The notes under the pieces: model-generated
The model's input: the letters and a program-made list of their open reading frames with translations, nothing else
Told to the model about the DNA's origin: nothing
Database searches by the model: none
Shown: positions 8,722-17,608 of the stretch, piece by piece
How the letters are laid out: every line of letters starts with the position of its first letter
Numbering within the stretch: the stretch's first letter is position 1
NCBI RefSeq assembly: GCF_951805225.1
Contig: NZ_OX638201.1
Coordinates: 2,914,001-2,978,000 of the forward strand
Reading direction: 5' to 3'
Length of the DNA: 64,000 nucleotides
Origin: an uncultured Flavobacterium sp.
Lineage (GTDB): Bacteria; Bacteroidota; Bacteroidia; Flavobacteriales; Flavobacteriaceae
Position numbers and translations under genes: made by a program

Positions 8722-9402
8722 ATGAATTTACAAGAACATTATAACGAACTCTACAAAAAATCTTCTGAAGCTATTTTAGCAGGTAATTACAAACTGGATT
8801 CTCAAATTAATGACAAATCTGATTTGCGTTTTGGGATTACTTTATTAATCAGACCAAGCGAAACTATTAAGGCTAATATTCTGTTCTTTTTAAACGAATT
8901 AAAAGCGATTGATCCTTTACAATATTATTATCCGGATTCTGATATTCATATTACTGTAATGTCGATTATTTCGTGTTATGAAGGTTTTAGTTTAAACAAA
9001 ATTACAATTGCAGATTACGTTGAAATTATCAAAAAAAGTCTGATTGATGTAAACGAAATTAAAATTAAATTTCAAGGCATTACAGCTTCACCTTCTGCTT
9101 TGATGATTCAAGGTTTTCCAACGGATGAATCTCTTAATAACTTACGGGATAAACTACGCAAGAATTTTAAACAATCAACTTTACAACAAAGTATTGATAG
9201 CCGATATGCCATTTCAACGGCGCATTCTACAGTTTTAAGATTTCAGGAAAAGCTTCAAAATCCAAAACAATTAATAGACGTTGCAGAGAAATTTCGTGAT
9301 TTTGATTTCGGAGAATTTAAAGTCGAAAATATCGAATTAGTTTATAATGATTGGTATCAAAGAGAAGAAAACACAATACATTTAGAAGATTTTAATCTCT
9401 AG
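8722..9402 (+). CDS. 2H phosphoesterase-like protein (2'-5' RNA ligase/CPDase superfamily)
   Basis: A 226-residue protein with two HxT/S motifs in the right order and spacing for the 2H fold: HIT at residues 76-78 in DIHITVMSI, and HST at 168-170 in AHSTVLRF. Two such histidines form the active site of cyclic phosphodiesterases and 2',5' RNA ligases, which act on 2',3'-cyclic or 2',5' phosphodiester bonds. No closer family name is recognised; homologues are often annotated vaguely as mutarotase. The link to RNA is an inference from the fold only. Co-transcribed with the TlpA-like gene upstream. Confidence 0.7.
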   Translation: MNLQEHYNELYKKSSEAILAGNYKLDSQINDKSDLRFGITLLIRPSETIKANILFFLNELKAIDPLQYYYPDSDIHITVMSIISCYEGFSLNKITIADYVEIIKKSLIDVNEIKIKFQGITASPSALMIQGFPTDESLNNLRDKLRKNFKQSTLQQSIDSRYAISTAHSTVLRFQEKLQNPKQLIDVAEKFRDFDFGEFKVENIELVYNDWYQREENTIHLEDFNL

Positions 9403-9406
9403 TTTT

Positions 9407-9524
9407 TTGCCACTAATTTATTTTTCTCTGCCACGAATTTCACGAATGAGCACGAATTTTTGCTCAAATTGACATAAAATTTCAGCATATTTCAATTAGT
9501 AAAAATTAGTGCAATTCGTGGCAA
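9407..9524. repeat. Dispersed palindromic element, family C (CCACGAATT)
   Basis: Arms TGCCACGAATT (9429-9439) and AATTCGTGGCA (9513-9523) with flanking TTGCCACTAATT and AAAATTAGTG words. It lies between two converging genes and could act as a bidirectional terminator. Confidence 0.75.
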
Positions 9525-9902
9525 CTATTTGTTATACTCTTTACCAGAAAAATTCCCAAAATGCCACAAAACTCCAGATGGATCGTGTAAAAAACATTCA
9601 CTTCCCCAATCAAAATGTTTCGTTGGAGTTAATTTTACGCCGTATTTCTCCGTCAGATTGAGTTTCAAAAGTTCGTTGTAATAATAATCAACATCTTCAA
9701 CTTCGAGAAAAATCATTGTGTTTTCGATCCAGCTTTTATCATAATAATCCTGAAGATAAAAGGCTAATTCCCCTGTTTTAAAAACAGAAAACTTTGGATC
9801 TAAAACGCCTTCTTCAAAACCTAAATCCTGATAGAAACTTCTGGAGATTTCAAAATCTTTGGCTCCAATAAATGGGCGGATTGATACTGCTTTGTGTTTC
9901 AT
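9525..9902 (-). CDS. VOC family (glyoxalase/bleomycin-resistance fold) protein
   Basis: A 125-residue protein with the paired beta-alpha-beta-beta-beta modules of the vicinal oxygen chelate fold: SIRPFIGAKDFEISRSFYQDLGF at the start, EVEDVDYYYNELLK in the middle and SECFLHDPSGVLWHFG at the end. Family members include glyoxalase I, dioxygenases and antibiotic-binding resistance proteins. The metal ligands are not complete enough to name a reaction. First in a run of four minus-strand genes (9525-13485) whose spacings are 20, 69 and 32 bases, so they may be partly co-transcribed. Confidence 0.88.
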   Translation of the reverse strand: MKHKAVSIRPFIGAKDFEISRSFYQDLGFEEGVLDPKFSVFKTGELAFYLQDYYDKSWIENTMIFLEVEDVDYYYNELLKLNLTEKYGVKLTPTKHFDWGSECFLHDPSGVLWHFGNFSGKEYNK

Positions 9903-9922
9903 AATTCGTTGAAGTTTAAAAT

Positions 9923-10492
9923 TTAGAAATTCAATTTATCTCTTTGACAAAACCAAGTCGGCTGACAATCAGATACTATACAACCACCAGATATAGATTT
10001 TACCTTTTCATTTTCTTCTTTAGAAATTATCTTCCCATTTTTATCTGTAGGATTTCCATCTTTATCCTTGTAACTTATTCCTGCTGACAATCCGTAAATA
10101 ATCGGAAGTACTTCATCATTCTTACTACAAATTGGACAAACATTATTTCTATCTTTTGAATAAGGACAAGTCGATGTATATGGAATTTCTACATTCTCTA
10201 CTTCATTTTCTTTTAAGTCCATCATATAACAAATATTAATGGGATAATTCCTCGGCGAAATAAATATTTTTATTTTCTTCTCCGCTTTTACATCTTCGAA
10301 TACAAATCTTAAATCAGAATCAACTTTTATACTATCTGTCTTAATGCTTGTTTTTAAAATTATATAAGTATTTTCAAGAACCTTTTTATAATTCTCAGGA
10401 TCTTTTAAAATTAGCTTACCTGTCAATTTACCCGTTTGCGAAAAACAGGAAAATGAAATCAATAAGAAGTATAAAAGTATTTTTTCTTTCAT
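9923..10492 (-). CDS. Secreted hypothetical protein with cysteine motif
   Basis: A 189-residue protein, not recognised. It has a signal peptide (residues 1-18, ending SCFSQ) and a carboxypeptidase-regulatory-like start (TGKLTGKLILKD...NTYIILK), suggesting a beta-sandwich. The C-terminal half has a cysteine cluster (CPYSKDRNNVCPICSKND followed by VLPIIYG) that looks like a small zinc-binding or disulfide module, and later GGCIVSDCQPTWFC. Similar CPxC/PIIYG proteins occur in flavobacteria without known function. Its neighbours are a VOC protein and a DUF2625 protein. Confidence 0.7.
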   Translation of the reverse strand: MKEKILLYFLLISFSCFSQTGKLTGKLILKDPENYKKVLENTYIILKTSIKTDSIKVDSDLRFVFEDVKAEKKIKIFISPRNYPINICYMMDLKENEVENVEIPYTSTCPYSKDRNNVCPICSKNDEVLPIIYGLSAGISYKDKDGNPTDKNGKIISKEENEKVKSISGGCIVSDCQPTWFCQRDKLNF

Positions 10493-10561
10493 CTAAATAA
10501 TTATATGATTTTCAAGAATTATCTTTTCTTAAAAATAATAATTCAATCTCAAAACCAAATT

Positions 10562-11305
10562 CTATTGACCAAAACCAAGTTGTTTTCTTAAATCAATATT
10601 TAAACTATATTGTTCCTGAACCGGAATTATTTTTCTTGAGTTTTTATTGATATCGCTTCCTTCGGCTGTCCATAGAAAAGGATAAAAATTAAAAACCTCA
10701 TCACCTTTTAATTTCGAAACTTCTTGTCGCCAGCCATTCCATCTGTTGCCTTCATAGAATTTATCCAAATCATTGCTAAAACAAAATCCTAAAAATTCAG
10801 AATACGTAATATCAAGTGGTTCATATTCGAGATTGTCCGGAGAAAAATAATAAACCTTCCCCAAATCAGTTCCTAATCCGCCGCCATTTAAAAGGTAAAA
10901 ACCGCCAATTGCATCATCAGCAATTAATGTAAAAGAAGGTGTTTCGCCAAACTCTTTAAATGTTTTTCCTTTATTCCAATCTGAAAGTGTGCGATTAAAT
11001 TTTGAATTTCCCGAACCCAGAATTCTAATCCAGCCATCATCAACCAAAATTCCGCCAGTCATAAAAATAACCGCTCCTAATGATGAACGCGTAGTAACTT
11101 GAGTATTATATAATGTTTCTTTGGCTTTTGAAGCGTCAACGGGTAAAACCTCAACTTTGTTTTTTGCCGTTTTAATCCATTCTTGAACAGTCGCCCAAGC
11201 TGGATCTTTTTTATCTATAAGTTCTTCAGCGCTTTTCATTTTGTTTTGAGCTGTTATTGTAAGAGTCAAAAACAGCAATGCAATCAGGGAAAACCTCAGT
11301 TTCAT
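10562..11305 (-). CDS. DUF2625 domain protein, exported
   Basis: A 247-residue protein with a signal peptide (to about residue 19, TITAQ) followed by a domain recognised as DUF2625: LIDKKDPAWATVQEWI, GILVDDGWIRILGSG, ADDAIGGFYLLNGGG and ITYSEFLGFCFSNDL. This family looks like an enzyme-less SMI1/SUKH-type fold and is often encoded in contact-dependent toxin-immunity neighbourhoods. Here the neighbours are metabolic or transport genes and the protein is exported, so no immunity role can be claimed. Fold assignment is from memory of the family. Confidence 0.75.
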   Translation of the reverse strand: MKLRFSLIALLFLTLTITAQNKMKSAEELIDKKDPAWATVQEWIKTAKNKVEVLPVDASKAKETLYNTQVTTRSSLGAVIFMTGGILVDDGWIRILGSGNSKFNRTLSDWNKGKTFKEFGETPSFTLIADDAIGGFYLLNGGGLGTDLGKVYYFSPDNLEYEPLDITYSEFLGFCFSNDLDKFYEGNRWNGWRQEVSKLKGDEVFNFYPFLWTAEGSDINKNSRKIIPVQEQYSLNIDLRKQLGFGQ

Positions 11306-11337
11306 TTTATTTAAATTGTAAGAATTATCTCTTAAAA

Positions 11338-13485
11338 CTAACTTTTCTTCAAAATATTGCCTAAGCCACGACCAATTTGCTCAATCGCTTCCAGACCTTT
11401 TGTCAATGGTGTTGCGGTAAAATCTTCGTAAGCATCCATTGAAGTTTCTTTGCGATCATCTTGAGCATAAACCAAAATCAAGTTATTATCACTGAACGAT
11501 CTTTCGAATTTCTGAGGCAATTTATCAAATATAGAATGATAAGAAACGGAACCTTTTCTGGATAAATTGAAAACAATTAAATCTGTTGGTTTTATTTCAT
11601 CTGAAATTGATTCAAAATTATCCCAATCCAAAATACTTTTAAAGCCTAACTTCGCATTCAACTTCAATTTAGTAGCAACTTGTTGAATCGCTTGATGTGT
11701 TTTATACTCAGCGTAAATCACAATCGGAATACTTAATTCTTGCGATAATCGGCAGATTTTCTGTAACAAAAGATGGAATCCAACGCCTCTTTCTGAAAAA
11801 GGAGGACAAATGAAAACCAATCTTTTCTCTTCGATAAATGTTTTTTGAAACCTACAGATAAATAAACTTTTGTCTACATTATTGATAATTGAATCTACAT
11901 TTTCACCAAAAATTTTATCCAGGAAACCTGTTTTTCTTGGCCAGCCTACAATCACAATATCAGACATAATCTCTTTTGAAGTTCTCGCAATTCCGCTTGC
12001 AGGATTGTGGTCAATTCTGGCAATCGTATTAATTTTTACTTCTGAAGCTGATCCTTGAATTACAAATTTATCAACGGCTTTTCGATACTTTAATATATTT
12101 TTTTCCGCCTGATCATTATTAGGAACAATCGTTAATAAAGTAACCGGATTGGCTGATTTTTTATCTTTTATCAAAAGGGCAAAATCTAATAAACTGGCTG
12201 TAGCCGAAGTTTTTGCTAACGGAATTAAAATATGTTCGTCTAAAATTTGATCACTATTTGCTTCTTCATGCGAAACTTCTTCTTCGCAAATGGCAATCTT
12301 TTTAGCCGCTTTTTCAGTTGCAAAAGAAGCTACAATACAAGTAATCAGAATTAAAATAATAGTTCCGTTTAAGATGTTTTCATCCAGAATTTTCGCTTTA
12401 AATCCAACTAAAATAACCGCCAATGTTGCAGCCGCGTGCGCACTGCTTAATCCGAAAATAAGTTGTCTTTCTGTCTTTGTATATTTAAAAACAATTTGGG
12501 TAAAAAATGCTGCGATCCATTTTCCAAAAATAGCGACAACACTCAAAGTTCCGGCAACAATTAACGCTGTTGGACCGCTAAGAATCACACTTATATCGAC
12601 TAACATTCCCACAGAAATCAGGAAAAACGGAATGAATAATGCGTTTCCTATAAACTCAATTCTATTCATCAATGCTGATGAATGCGGAATTAATGGATTT
12701 AATGCCAAACCGGCAACAAAGGCTCCAATAATTGGCTCTACTCCTGCTACTTCTGCCAAAAACGCGGCGAAGAAAACTACAGAAAGTACAAATATATAAT
12801 GGGCGTGTTTCTCACTTTCTAATTTCTTAAAGAACCATTTTGCAATCCTCGGAATAACAAAAAACATAATTGCCGAGAATATCGCCAATGAAACGGTTAG
12901 TTTTATCCAAAATGCCTGATTCAGATTTCCCTGACTACTTCCCATAATAATGGCCAAAATAATCAAAACGGCAGTATCCGTTAAAATCGTTCCTCCAACG
13001 GTTATGGCAACTGCCTGATTTTTTGCAATTCCTAGTTTACTCACAATTGGATACGCTACCAAAGTATGCGTTGCGAACATACTTGCGGTCAAAAAACTAG
13101 CGTTAAAATCGTAGTTCAGTAAATAAAAACAAACCGGAAATCCTATCGAAAGCGGGAAAATGAAAGTGAAAAATCCGAATAATAAACTCTTATTTCGATT
13201 GGCTTTAAACTCATTCATATCAAGTTCAAGTCCGGCAATAAACATAATATAGAGAAGTCCAATTGTCGAAAATAAATCAACGGCAGAATTTTTTGCCAGA
13301 ATATTTAATCCGTGAGGTCCAATGATTACACCAGAAATAATAAGCCCGATAATTCCCGGGATATTAATTTTTTTAAGTAAAATTGGGGACAAGAGTATAA
13401 TAAAAAGTATTAACGAAAAAATCAATACTGGGTTACTAAGTGGTAATTCGAATTCGTGTATGAAATGCTTGAAAAATTCTATCAT
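11338..13485 (-). CDS. Cation:proton antiporter (CPA2) with C-terminal Usp-like domain
   Basis: A 715-residue integral membrane protein. Residues about 15-400 form a dozen membrane helices of the monovalent cation:proton antiporter-2 family (NIPGIIGLIISGVIIGPHG, FIAGLELDMNEFK, GGTILTDTAVLIILA, EPIIGAFVAGLALN). The aspartate in the fifth-helix TDTA motif is a likely ion-binding residue. The remaining 300 residues look like two universal-stress-protein-like domains (HILIPLAKTSATASLLDFAL), a common cytoplasmic regulatory tail. It probably exports Na+ or K+ in exchange for protons in the inner membrane. Confidence 0.92.
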   Translation of the reverse strand: MIEFFKHFIHEFELPLSNPVLIFSLILFIILLSPILLKKINIPGIIGLIISGVIIGPHGLNILAKNSAVDLFSTIGLLYIMFIAGLELDMNEFKANRNKSLLFGFFTFIFPLSIGFPVCFYLLNYDFNASFLTASMFATHTLVAYPIVSKLGIAKNQAVAITVGGTILTDTAVLIILAIIMGSSQGNLNQAFWIKLTVSLAIFSAIMFFVIPRIAKWFFKKLESEKHAHYIFVLSVVFFAAFLAEVAGVEPIIGAFVAGLALNPLIPHSSALMNRIEFIGNALFIPFFLISVGMLVDISVILSGPTALIVAGTLSVVAIFGKWIAAFFTQIVFKYTKTERQLIFGLSSAHAAATLAVILVGFKAKILDENILNGTIILILITCIVASFATEKAAKKIAICEEEVSHEEANSDQILDEHILIPLAKTSATASLLDFALLIKDKKSANPVTLLTIVPNNDQAEKNILKYRKAVDKFVIQGSASEVKINTIARIDHNPASGIARTSKEIMSDIVIVGWPRKTGFLDKIFGENVDSIINNVDKSLFICRFQKTFIEEKRLVFICPPFSERGVGFHLLLQKICRLSQELSIPIVIYAEYKTHQAIQQVATKLKLNAKLGFKSILDWDNFESISDEIKPTDLIVFNLSRKGSVSYHSIFDKLPQKFERSFSDNNLILVYAQDDRKETSMDAYEDFTATPLTKGLEAIEQIGRGLGNILKKS

Positions 13486-13797
13486 ATTATAATTTTATCT
13501 TCTTTGTGGTATTTTAATTTTTCGCGAAAGGAAGTTCAAATTAAAATGAGATTTCAGAAGTTATTATGTACCGATTTATCTTAAATCAAATCGGATTCTT
13601 TAGTGATTGCTTCTCTACAAAAATACCTAAAAAAAAATGCGAACTTCTCACGAAAACCGCATATTAAGCAATAAAATTTGTTTCGTTACCAAATTAATAA
13701 AATTTAATATTTTTTTTAACAAAATCGCAACATTTCTAATTCAAAGTAAATCTTCTTTGCATTATTCAATTATCTTTGTCTTAATAAAAATTACGCA
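13486..13797. other. Intergenic region between divergent antiporter and sdaA
   Basis: 312 bases of A+T-rich sequence between two divergently transcribed genes. It holds the sdaA promoter (13771-13778). I see no further gene. A 76-codon frame starting at 13637 runs into sdaA out of frame and looks fortuitous. Confidence 0.6.
13771..13778 (+). promoter_or_regulatory. -7 element TATCTTTG of sdaA
   Basis: A perfect match to the Bacteroidota -7 consensus TAnnTTTG, 20 bases before the sdaA ATG. A clean TTG -33 element at 17-23 bases upstream is not seen. Confidence 0.6.
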
Positions 13798-15225
13798 ATG
13801 GAAGAATGTATCTCTGTTTTTGATATGCTTAAAATTGGTGTTGGTCCCTCAAGTTCACATACTTTAGGACCTTGGAGAGCCGCAGAACGTTTTTTGGAAG
13901 AGCTGAAAGACGAGTCAATTTTAGACCAGATTAAACGAGTAAAAGTCGATTTGTACGGATCACTTTCTTTAACCGGAAAAGGTCACGCAACTGATTTATC
14001 GGTTATGTTGGGTTTAAGCGGGCAAGATCCCGAATATATTCCTGTTGATAATATTGCCGGAATTATCAAAACAATCGAAGATACAAACGAAATTATTCTG
14101 GCAAACGAATTCAAAGTTCCGTTTTACTTTCTTCAGGATATTGTCTTCAATAAAGAGTTTCTTCCCTTTCATGCAAATGGACTAAAATTTACGGCTTATA
14201 AAGCAGATGATTCTGAATATGAGTCTACTTTTTATTCGATTGGTGGAGGTTTTGTTGTGAAAGAAGAACGCACAAATGCAAAAATCAAAGAGGAAATAAA
14301 ATGTGCTTTCCCATTCCCGATTCAAAATGCAGTTGAGCTTTTAAATTATACGATTTCAGAAAACAAATCGATCTCAGAAATTGTTTATGAAAATGAAAAA
14401 TCGATGCGTCCGGAAGCCGAAATTCACTCAGAATTAATACGCATCTGGAACACAATGTTAGAATGTATGTACATAGGTTGTCATACCGGAGGAGTTCTTC
14501 CCGGCGGATTAAACGTTCGCAGAAGAGCTTTTGATATGCACCAAAACTTAATAGGTTTGTCTAATTATTCAGATCCGCAAAGCTGGCTGGAAGAAATTAG
14601 AAAAACCGAAGTAAAATTTCGCCAGATCTTAAAATGGGTAAGTTGTTTTGCACTTGCCGTGAATGAAGTAAATGCTTCTTTGGGTCGCGTTGTTACAGCG
14701 CCTACAAACGGAAGCGCTGGTGTAATTCCGGCTGTTTTAATGTATTATTTGGTAATCGAAAACCATAATGCAGGCGAAAAAGAAATCAAACAATTCCTGA
14801 TGGTTGCCGGAGAAATAGGAAGTATTTTCAAAAAAGGTTCAACAATTTCTGCTGCAATGGGCGGTTGTCAGGCCGAAATTGGTGTTTCGTCATCAATGGC
14901 TGCCGCAGCGCTTTGCGAATTAATGGGCGGAACTCCTGCTCAGGTTTTAATGGCTGCCGAAATCGCTATGGAACATCACCTTGGTTTAACTTGTGATCCA
15001 ATTGGTGGTTTGGTTCAGATTCCGTGTATCGAAAGAAATACTATGGGCGCCATAAAAGCTATAAATGCTGCCGAATTAGCGCTTGAAACTGATTCTAAAA
15101 ATGCAAAAGTGCCTTTGGACAAAGTAATTAATACAATGTGGCAAACGGCAAAAGACATGAATTCTAAATACAAAGAAACCTCCGAAGGTGGATTGGCAAT
15201 CGCCGTAAATATGGCGGATTGTTAA
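13798..15225 (+). CDS. sdaA: L-serine ammonia-lyase, iron-sulfur dependent, single chain
   Basis: A 475-residue enzyme that converts L-serine to pyruvate and ammonia. The beta-domain start is VGPSSSHTLGPWRAAERF. The catalytic alpha part carries APTNGSAGVIPAVL and HTGGVLPGGLNV. Three cysteines that should bind the [4Fe-4S] cluster are at residues 357, 399 and 410 (GCQAEIG, TCDPIGG, PCIERN); their 42- and 11-residue spacings equal those of the crystallised Legionella enzyme as I remember it. Both halves are fused, as in the type 2 enzymes. It is transcribed alone from the TATCTTTG promoter just upstream. Confidence 0.97.
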   Translation: MEECISVFDMLKIGVGPSSSHTLGPWRAAERFLEELKDESILDQIKRVKVDLYGSLSLTGKGHATDLSVMLGLSGQDPEYIPVDNIAGIIKTIEDTNEIILANEFKVPFYFLQDIVFNKEFLPFHANGLKFTAYKADDSEYESTFYSIGGGFVVKEERTNAKIKEEIKCAFPFPIQNAVELLNYTISENKSISEIVYENEKSMRPEAEIHSELIRIWNTMLECMYIGCHTGGVLPGGLNVRRRAFDMHQNLIGLSNYSDPQSWLEEIRKTEVKFRQILKWVSCFALAVNEVNASLGRVVTAPTNGSAGVIPAVLMYYLVIENHNAGEKEIKQFLMVAGEIGSIFKKGSTISAAMGGCQAEIGVSSSMAAAALCELMGGTPAQVLMAAEIAMEHHLGLTCDPIGGLVQIPCIERNTMGAIKAINAAELALETDSKNAKVPLDKVINTMWQTAKDMNSKYKETSEGGLAIAVNMADC

Positions 15226-15233
15226 AATAATTA

Positions 15234-15306
15234 TTTGCCACAGATTAAAATGATTAACACAGATTCAGTAATAGAAATCTTTTTAAATCCTTTAATCTGT
15301 GGCAAA
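15234..15306. repeat. Dispersed palindromic element, family D (CCACAGATTAAA)
   Basis: Perfect 16-bp arms (15234-15249 and 15291-15306). The loop repeats the same vocabulary (AACACAGATT). It follows the sdaA stop codon and may serve as its terminator. Confidence 0.85.
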
Positions 15307-15461
15307 AAAATCATCACATTATTATTCTTCCATTAAAATAGAAAACAGTCAATTCATACTTGAATTTAAAGATAAGAAGCTATTCCCTATTGAAATATTT
15401 ATCGAATGCTGATTTCAATCTATAATTATTCAATACTTTTACACCTTCAAAAAAAAACAAA

Positions 15462-16280
15462 ATGTCAGTAGCAAAAAAAGATTATAAAAGAATCACAACA
15501 AAGTCATTAATCGAAATGAAAAGCAACGGAGAAAAAATCTCTATGTTAACAGCTTACGATTATACAATGGCAAAAATTGTTGATACCGCAGGAATCGATG
15601 TGATTTTAGTGGGAGATTCAGCATCAAATGTTATGGCGGGTCACGAAACGACATTGCCAATTACCTTAGATCAAATGATTTATCACGCTTCGTCTGTAGT
15701 TCGCGCTGTCGAAAGAGCCTTAGTTGTCGTAGATTTACCTTTTGGAAGTTACCAATCTGATCCAAAAGAAGCTTTGCGTTCTGCAATTAGAATCATGAAA
15801 GAAAGTGGCGGTCACGCTGTGAAACTTGAAGGAGGAAAAGAAATTAAAGAATCAATCAAAAAAATATTAAACGCCGGAATTCCAGTTATGGGACACTTGG
15901 GTTTAACTCCGCAATCTATCTATAAATTTGGTACGTACAGCGTTCGTGCAAAAGAAGATCAGGAAGCCGAAAAATTAATCGAAGACGCCAAATTACTAGA
16001 AAAAGTAGGTTGTTTTGCGGTTGTTTTAGAAAAAATCCCTGCTCATCTTGCTGAACAAGTTGCTAAAAGTATTTCGATTCCGGTTATCGGAATTGGTGCC
16101 GGAGGTGGCGTTGACGGACAAGTTTTGGTTATTCACGATATGTTAGGAATGAATAATGAATTCAGTCCGCGTTTCTTACGTCGTTATTTAAACTTATACG
16201 AAGAAATGACAAAAGCAATTGGTCAATATGCAGCGGATGTGAAATCTCGCGATTTCCCTAATTCTGGGGAACAATACTAG
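15462..16280 (+). CDS. panB: 3-methyl-2-oxobutanoate hydroxymethyltransferase (pantothenate synthesis)
   Basis: A 272-residue protein of the usual PanB length. It transfers a hydroxymethyl group from methylene-tetrahydrofolate to 2-oxoisovalerate to give ketopantoate, the first committed step to pantothenate and CoA. Signatures are MLTAYDYTMAKIVD, VGDSASNVMAGHETTLPITL with the metal-binding aspartate, DLPFGSYQ, VKLEGGKE and the C-terminal IGIGAGGGVDGQVLVIHDMLG. TACTTTTA, a one-mismatch -7 element, lies about 20 bases upstream. The next co-directional housekeeping gene, the RluA synthase, is separated from it by a repeat-flanked four-helix-bundle gene. Confidence 0.97.
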   Translation: MSVAKKDYKRITTKSLIEMKSNGEKISMLTAYDYTMAKIVDTAGIDVILVGDSASNVMAGHETTLPITLDQMIYHASSVVRAVERALVVVDLPFGSYQSDPKEALRSAIRIMKESGGHAVKLEGGKEIKESIKKILNAGIPVMGHLGLTPQSIYKFGTYSVRAKEDQEAEKLIEDAKLLEKVGCFAVVLEKIPAHLAEQVAKSISIPVIGIGAGGGVDGQVLVIHDMLGMNNEFSPRFLRRYLNLYEEMTKAIGQYAADVKSRDFPNSGEQY

Positions 16281-16420
16281 ATTAGATTTCTTAGACTTCT
16301 TAGATATTTAGACTTCTTAGATTTTATTTTGTATACTTAATTATAAAACAACAAATCTAAGAAGTCTAAGTCAGTCTAAAATCTAAGCAAGTCTTATCTA
16401 AAATCTAATCAATCAAAAAA
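16276..16420. repeat. Repeat block flanking the four-helix-bundle gene, left (family E)
   Basis: Several copies of CTTAGACTTCTTAGAT-type words on one side (16276-16325) face complementary ATCTAAGAAGTCTAAG words (16353-16410), forming an inverted repeat. The same words recur after the gene at 16785-16842. Confidence 0.8.
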
Positions 16421-16771
16421 ATGCATCAATTTAAAGAACTTTTAATTTGGAAGAAAAGCAGATTGTTTTGTTCTAAAATTTATAATGCAACAGCAAAATT
16501 TCCAAGTGAAGAAAAATTTGGAATTATAAATCAATTAAGAAGAGCATCTGTATCAATTCCTTCAAACATTGCAGAAGGTTCATCAAGAAATTCAAACAAA
16601 GATTTCGCCCGATTCTTAGAAATTGCAATTGGTTCAGCTTACGAAGTAGAAACACAGCTTTTAATTTCTTCTGATCTTGGATTTATCAATGAAGAAAATA
16701 CAACTGAATTGATAAAACTATTAGAAGAAATCACAAAAATGACTTCTAGATTCAGAGCCACTTTATTATAA
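16421..16771 (+). CDS. Four-helix-bundle protein (23S rRNA intervening-sequence/S23 family, Avd-like)
   Basis: A 116-residue helical protein of the TIGR02436 family. Recognised by the opening FKELLIWKKSR, the central LRRASVSIPSNIAEGSSR and FLEIAIGSAYEVETQLLIS, with near-universal spacing. Members form a pentameric barrel of four-helix subunits and were first found inside 23S rRNA intervening sequences; the fold is shared with Avd, the accessory protein of diversity-generating retroelements. The molecular job is unknown, possibly nucleic-acid binding. The gene lies between panB and an RluA synthase and is bracketed by repeats of one family, which suggests it arrived as a small mobile cassette. 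Confidence 0.93.
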   Translation: MHQFKELLIWKKSRLFCSKIYNATAKFPSEEKFGIINQLRRASVSIPSNIAEGSSRNSNKDFARFLEIAIGSAYEVETQLLISSDLGFINEENTTELIKLLEEITKMTSRFRATLL

Positions 16772-16784
16772 TCTTTTTTTTTAA

Positions 16785-16842
16785 TCATAAGTCCAAAATT
16801 CTAAGAAGTCTAAGTAAGTCTAAAAATCTAAGCAAGTCTAAA
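16785..16842. repeat. Repeat block flanking the four-helix-bundle gene, right (family E)
   Basis: Direct copies of TCTAAGAAGTCTAAGTAAGT and AATCTAAGCAAGTCTAAAAT end exactly at the ATG of the next gene. They correspond to the right half of the left block (16353-16410). Confidence 0.8.
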
Positions 16843-17532
16843 ATGAAAATTCTTTCAGATAAAAATAATCTACAAGTTCTACACGAAGACAATCACATTA
16901 TTGTGGTTAACAAACGCGTAGGCGATATTGTGCAAGGTGATAAAACCGGAGATAAACCTTTATCTGATGTTGTAAAAGAATACATTAAAGACAAATACAA
17001 TAAACCTGGTGACGTTTTTCTGGGTGTGATTCATCGTTTAGACAGACCCACAACGGGAATTGTTGTTTTTGCCAGAACCAGTAAAGCATTAACACGCATG
17101 AACGAAATGTTCAGCAATCGTGAAACTCAAAAAACGTATTGGGCAGTTGTTAAAAATAAACCTCAGGAAACAAAGGCTAAATTGGTTCATTATCTCAAAA
17201 GAAATGAGAAAAACAACACTTCAAAAGCACATTTAAAAGAAGTTCCGGATAGTAAAATCGCCAGTTTAGATTATACTATTATTAAAGAACTTCAAAATTA
17301 TGTGGCATTAGAAATTAATCTGCATACTGGTCGCCATCACCAAATTAGAGCTCAATTGGCCGCAATTGGATCTCCAATTAAAGGAGATTTAAAATATGGT
17401 TTTGACCGAAGTAATCCTGATGGCGGAATTCATCTTCATGCCAGAAAGTTAGTTTTTGTGCATCCGGTTTCTAAAGAAAACATTACAATCATTGCTCCTA
17501 CTCCAGACGAAACAATTTGGAATGCGATATGA
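16843..17532 (+). CDS. RluA family pseudouridine synthase
   Basis: A 229-residue protein with the RluA-type catalytic motif GVIHRLDRPTTGIVVFART at about residues 60-78; the aspartate in HRLD is the nucleophile that attacks uridine C6. Later KTYWAVVK and LHTGRHHQIRAQLA are also standard. It isomerises uridine to pseudouridine in rRNA or tRNA. There is no S4 domain, so it is closer to the short RluA/RluC-type or TruC-like forms, and the exact RNA site cannot be told. In its original arrangement it probably followed panB directly. Confidence 0.92.
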   Translation: MKILSDKNNLQVLHEDNHIIVVNKRVGDIVQGDKTGDKPLSDVVKEYIKDKYNKPGDVFLGVIHRLDRPTTGIVVFARTSKALTRMNEMFSNRETQKTYWAVVKNKPQETKAKLVHYLKRNEKNNTSKAHLKEVPDSKIASLDYTIIKELQNYVALEINLHTGRHHQIRAQLAAIGSPIKGDLKYGFDRSNPDGGIHLHARKLVFVHPVSKENITIIAPTPDETIWNAI

Positions 17533-17608
17533 TTTTTATGATACAATTGTTAATTTTTTAATTTTTATCGATTAACTTGCATAGACAAAAATCAAGTGAA
17601 TCATAAAA

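Noticed and set aside
12290..12799. A 169-codon plus-strand frame inside the antiporter
   Set aside because: Antisense shadow of a membrane-protein gene with strong codon bias; no independent signals.
13637..13867. A 76-codon frame before sdaA
   Set aside because: It overlaps the sdaA promoter and start in another frame and has no recognisable features.
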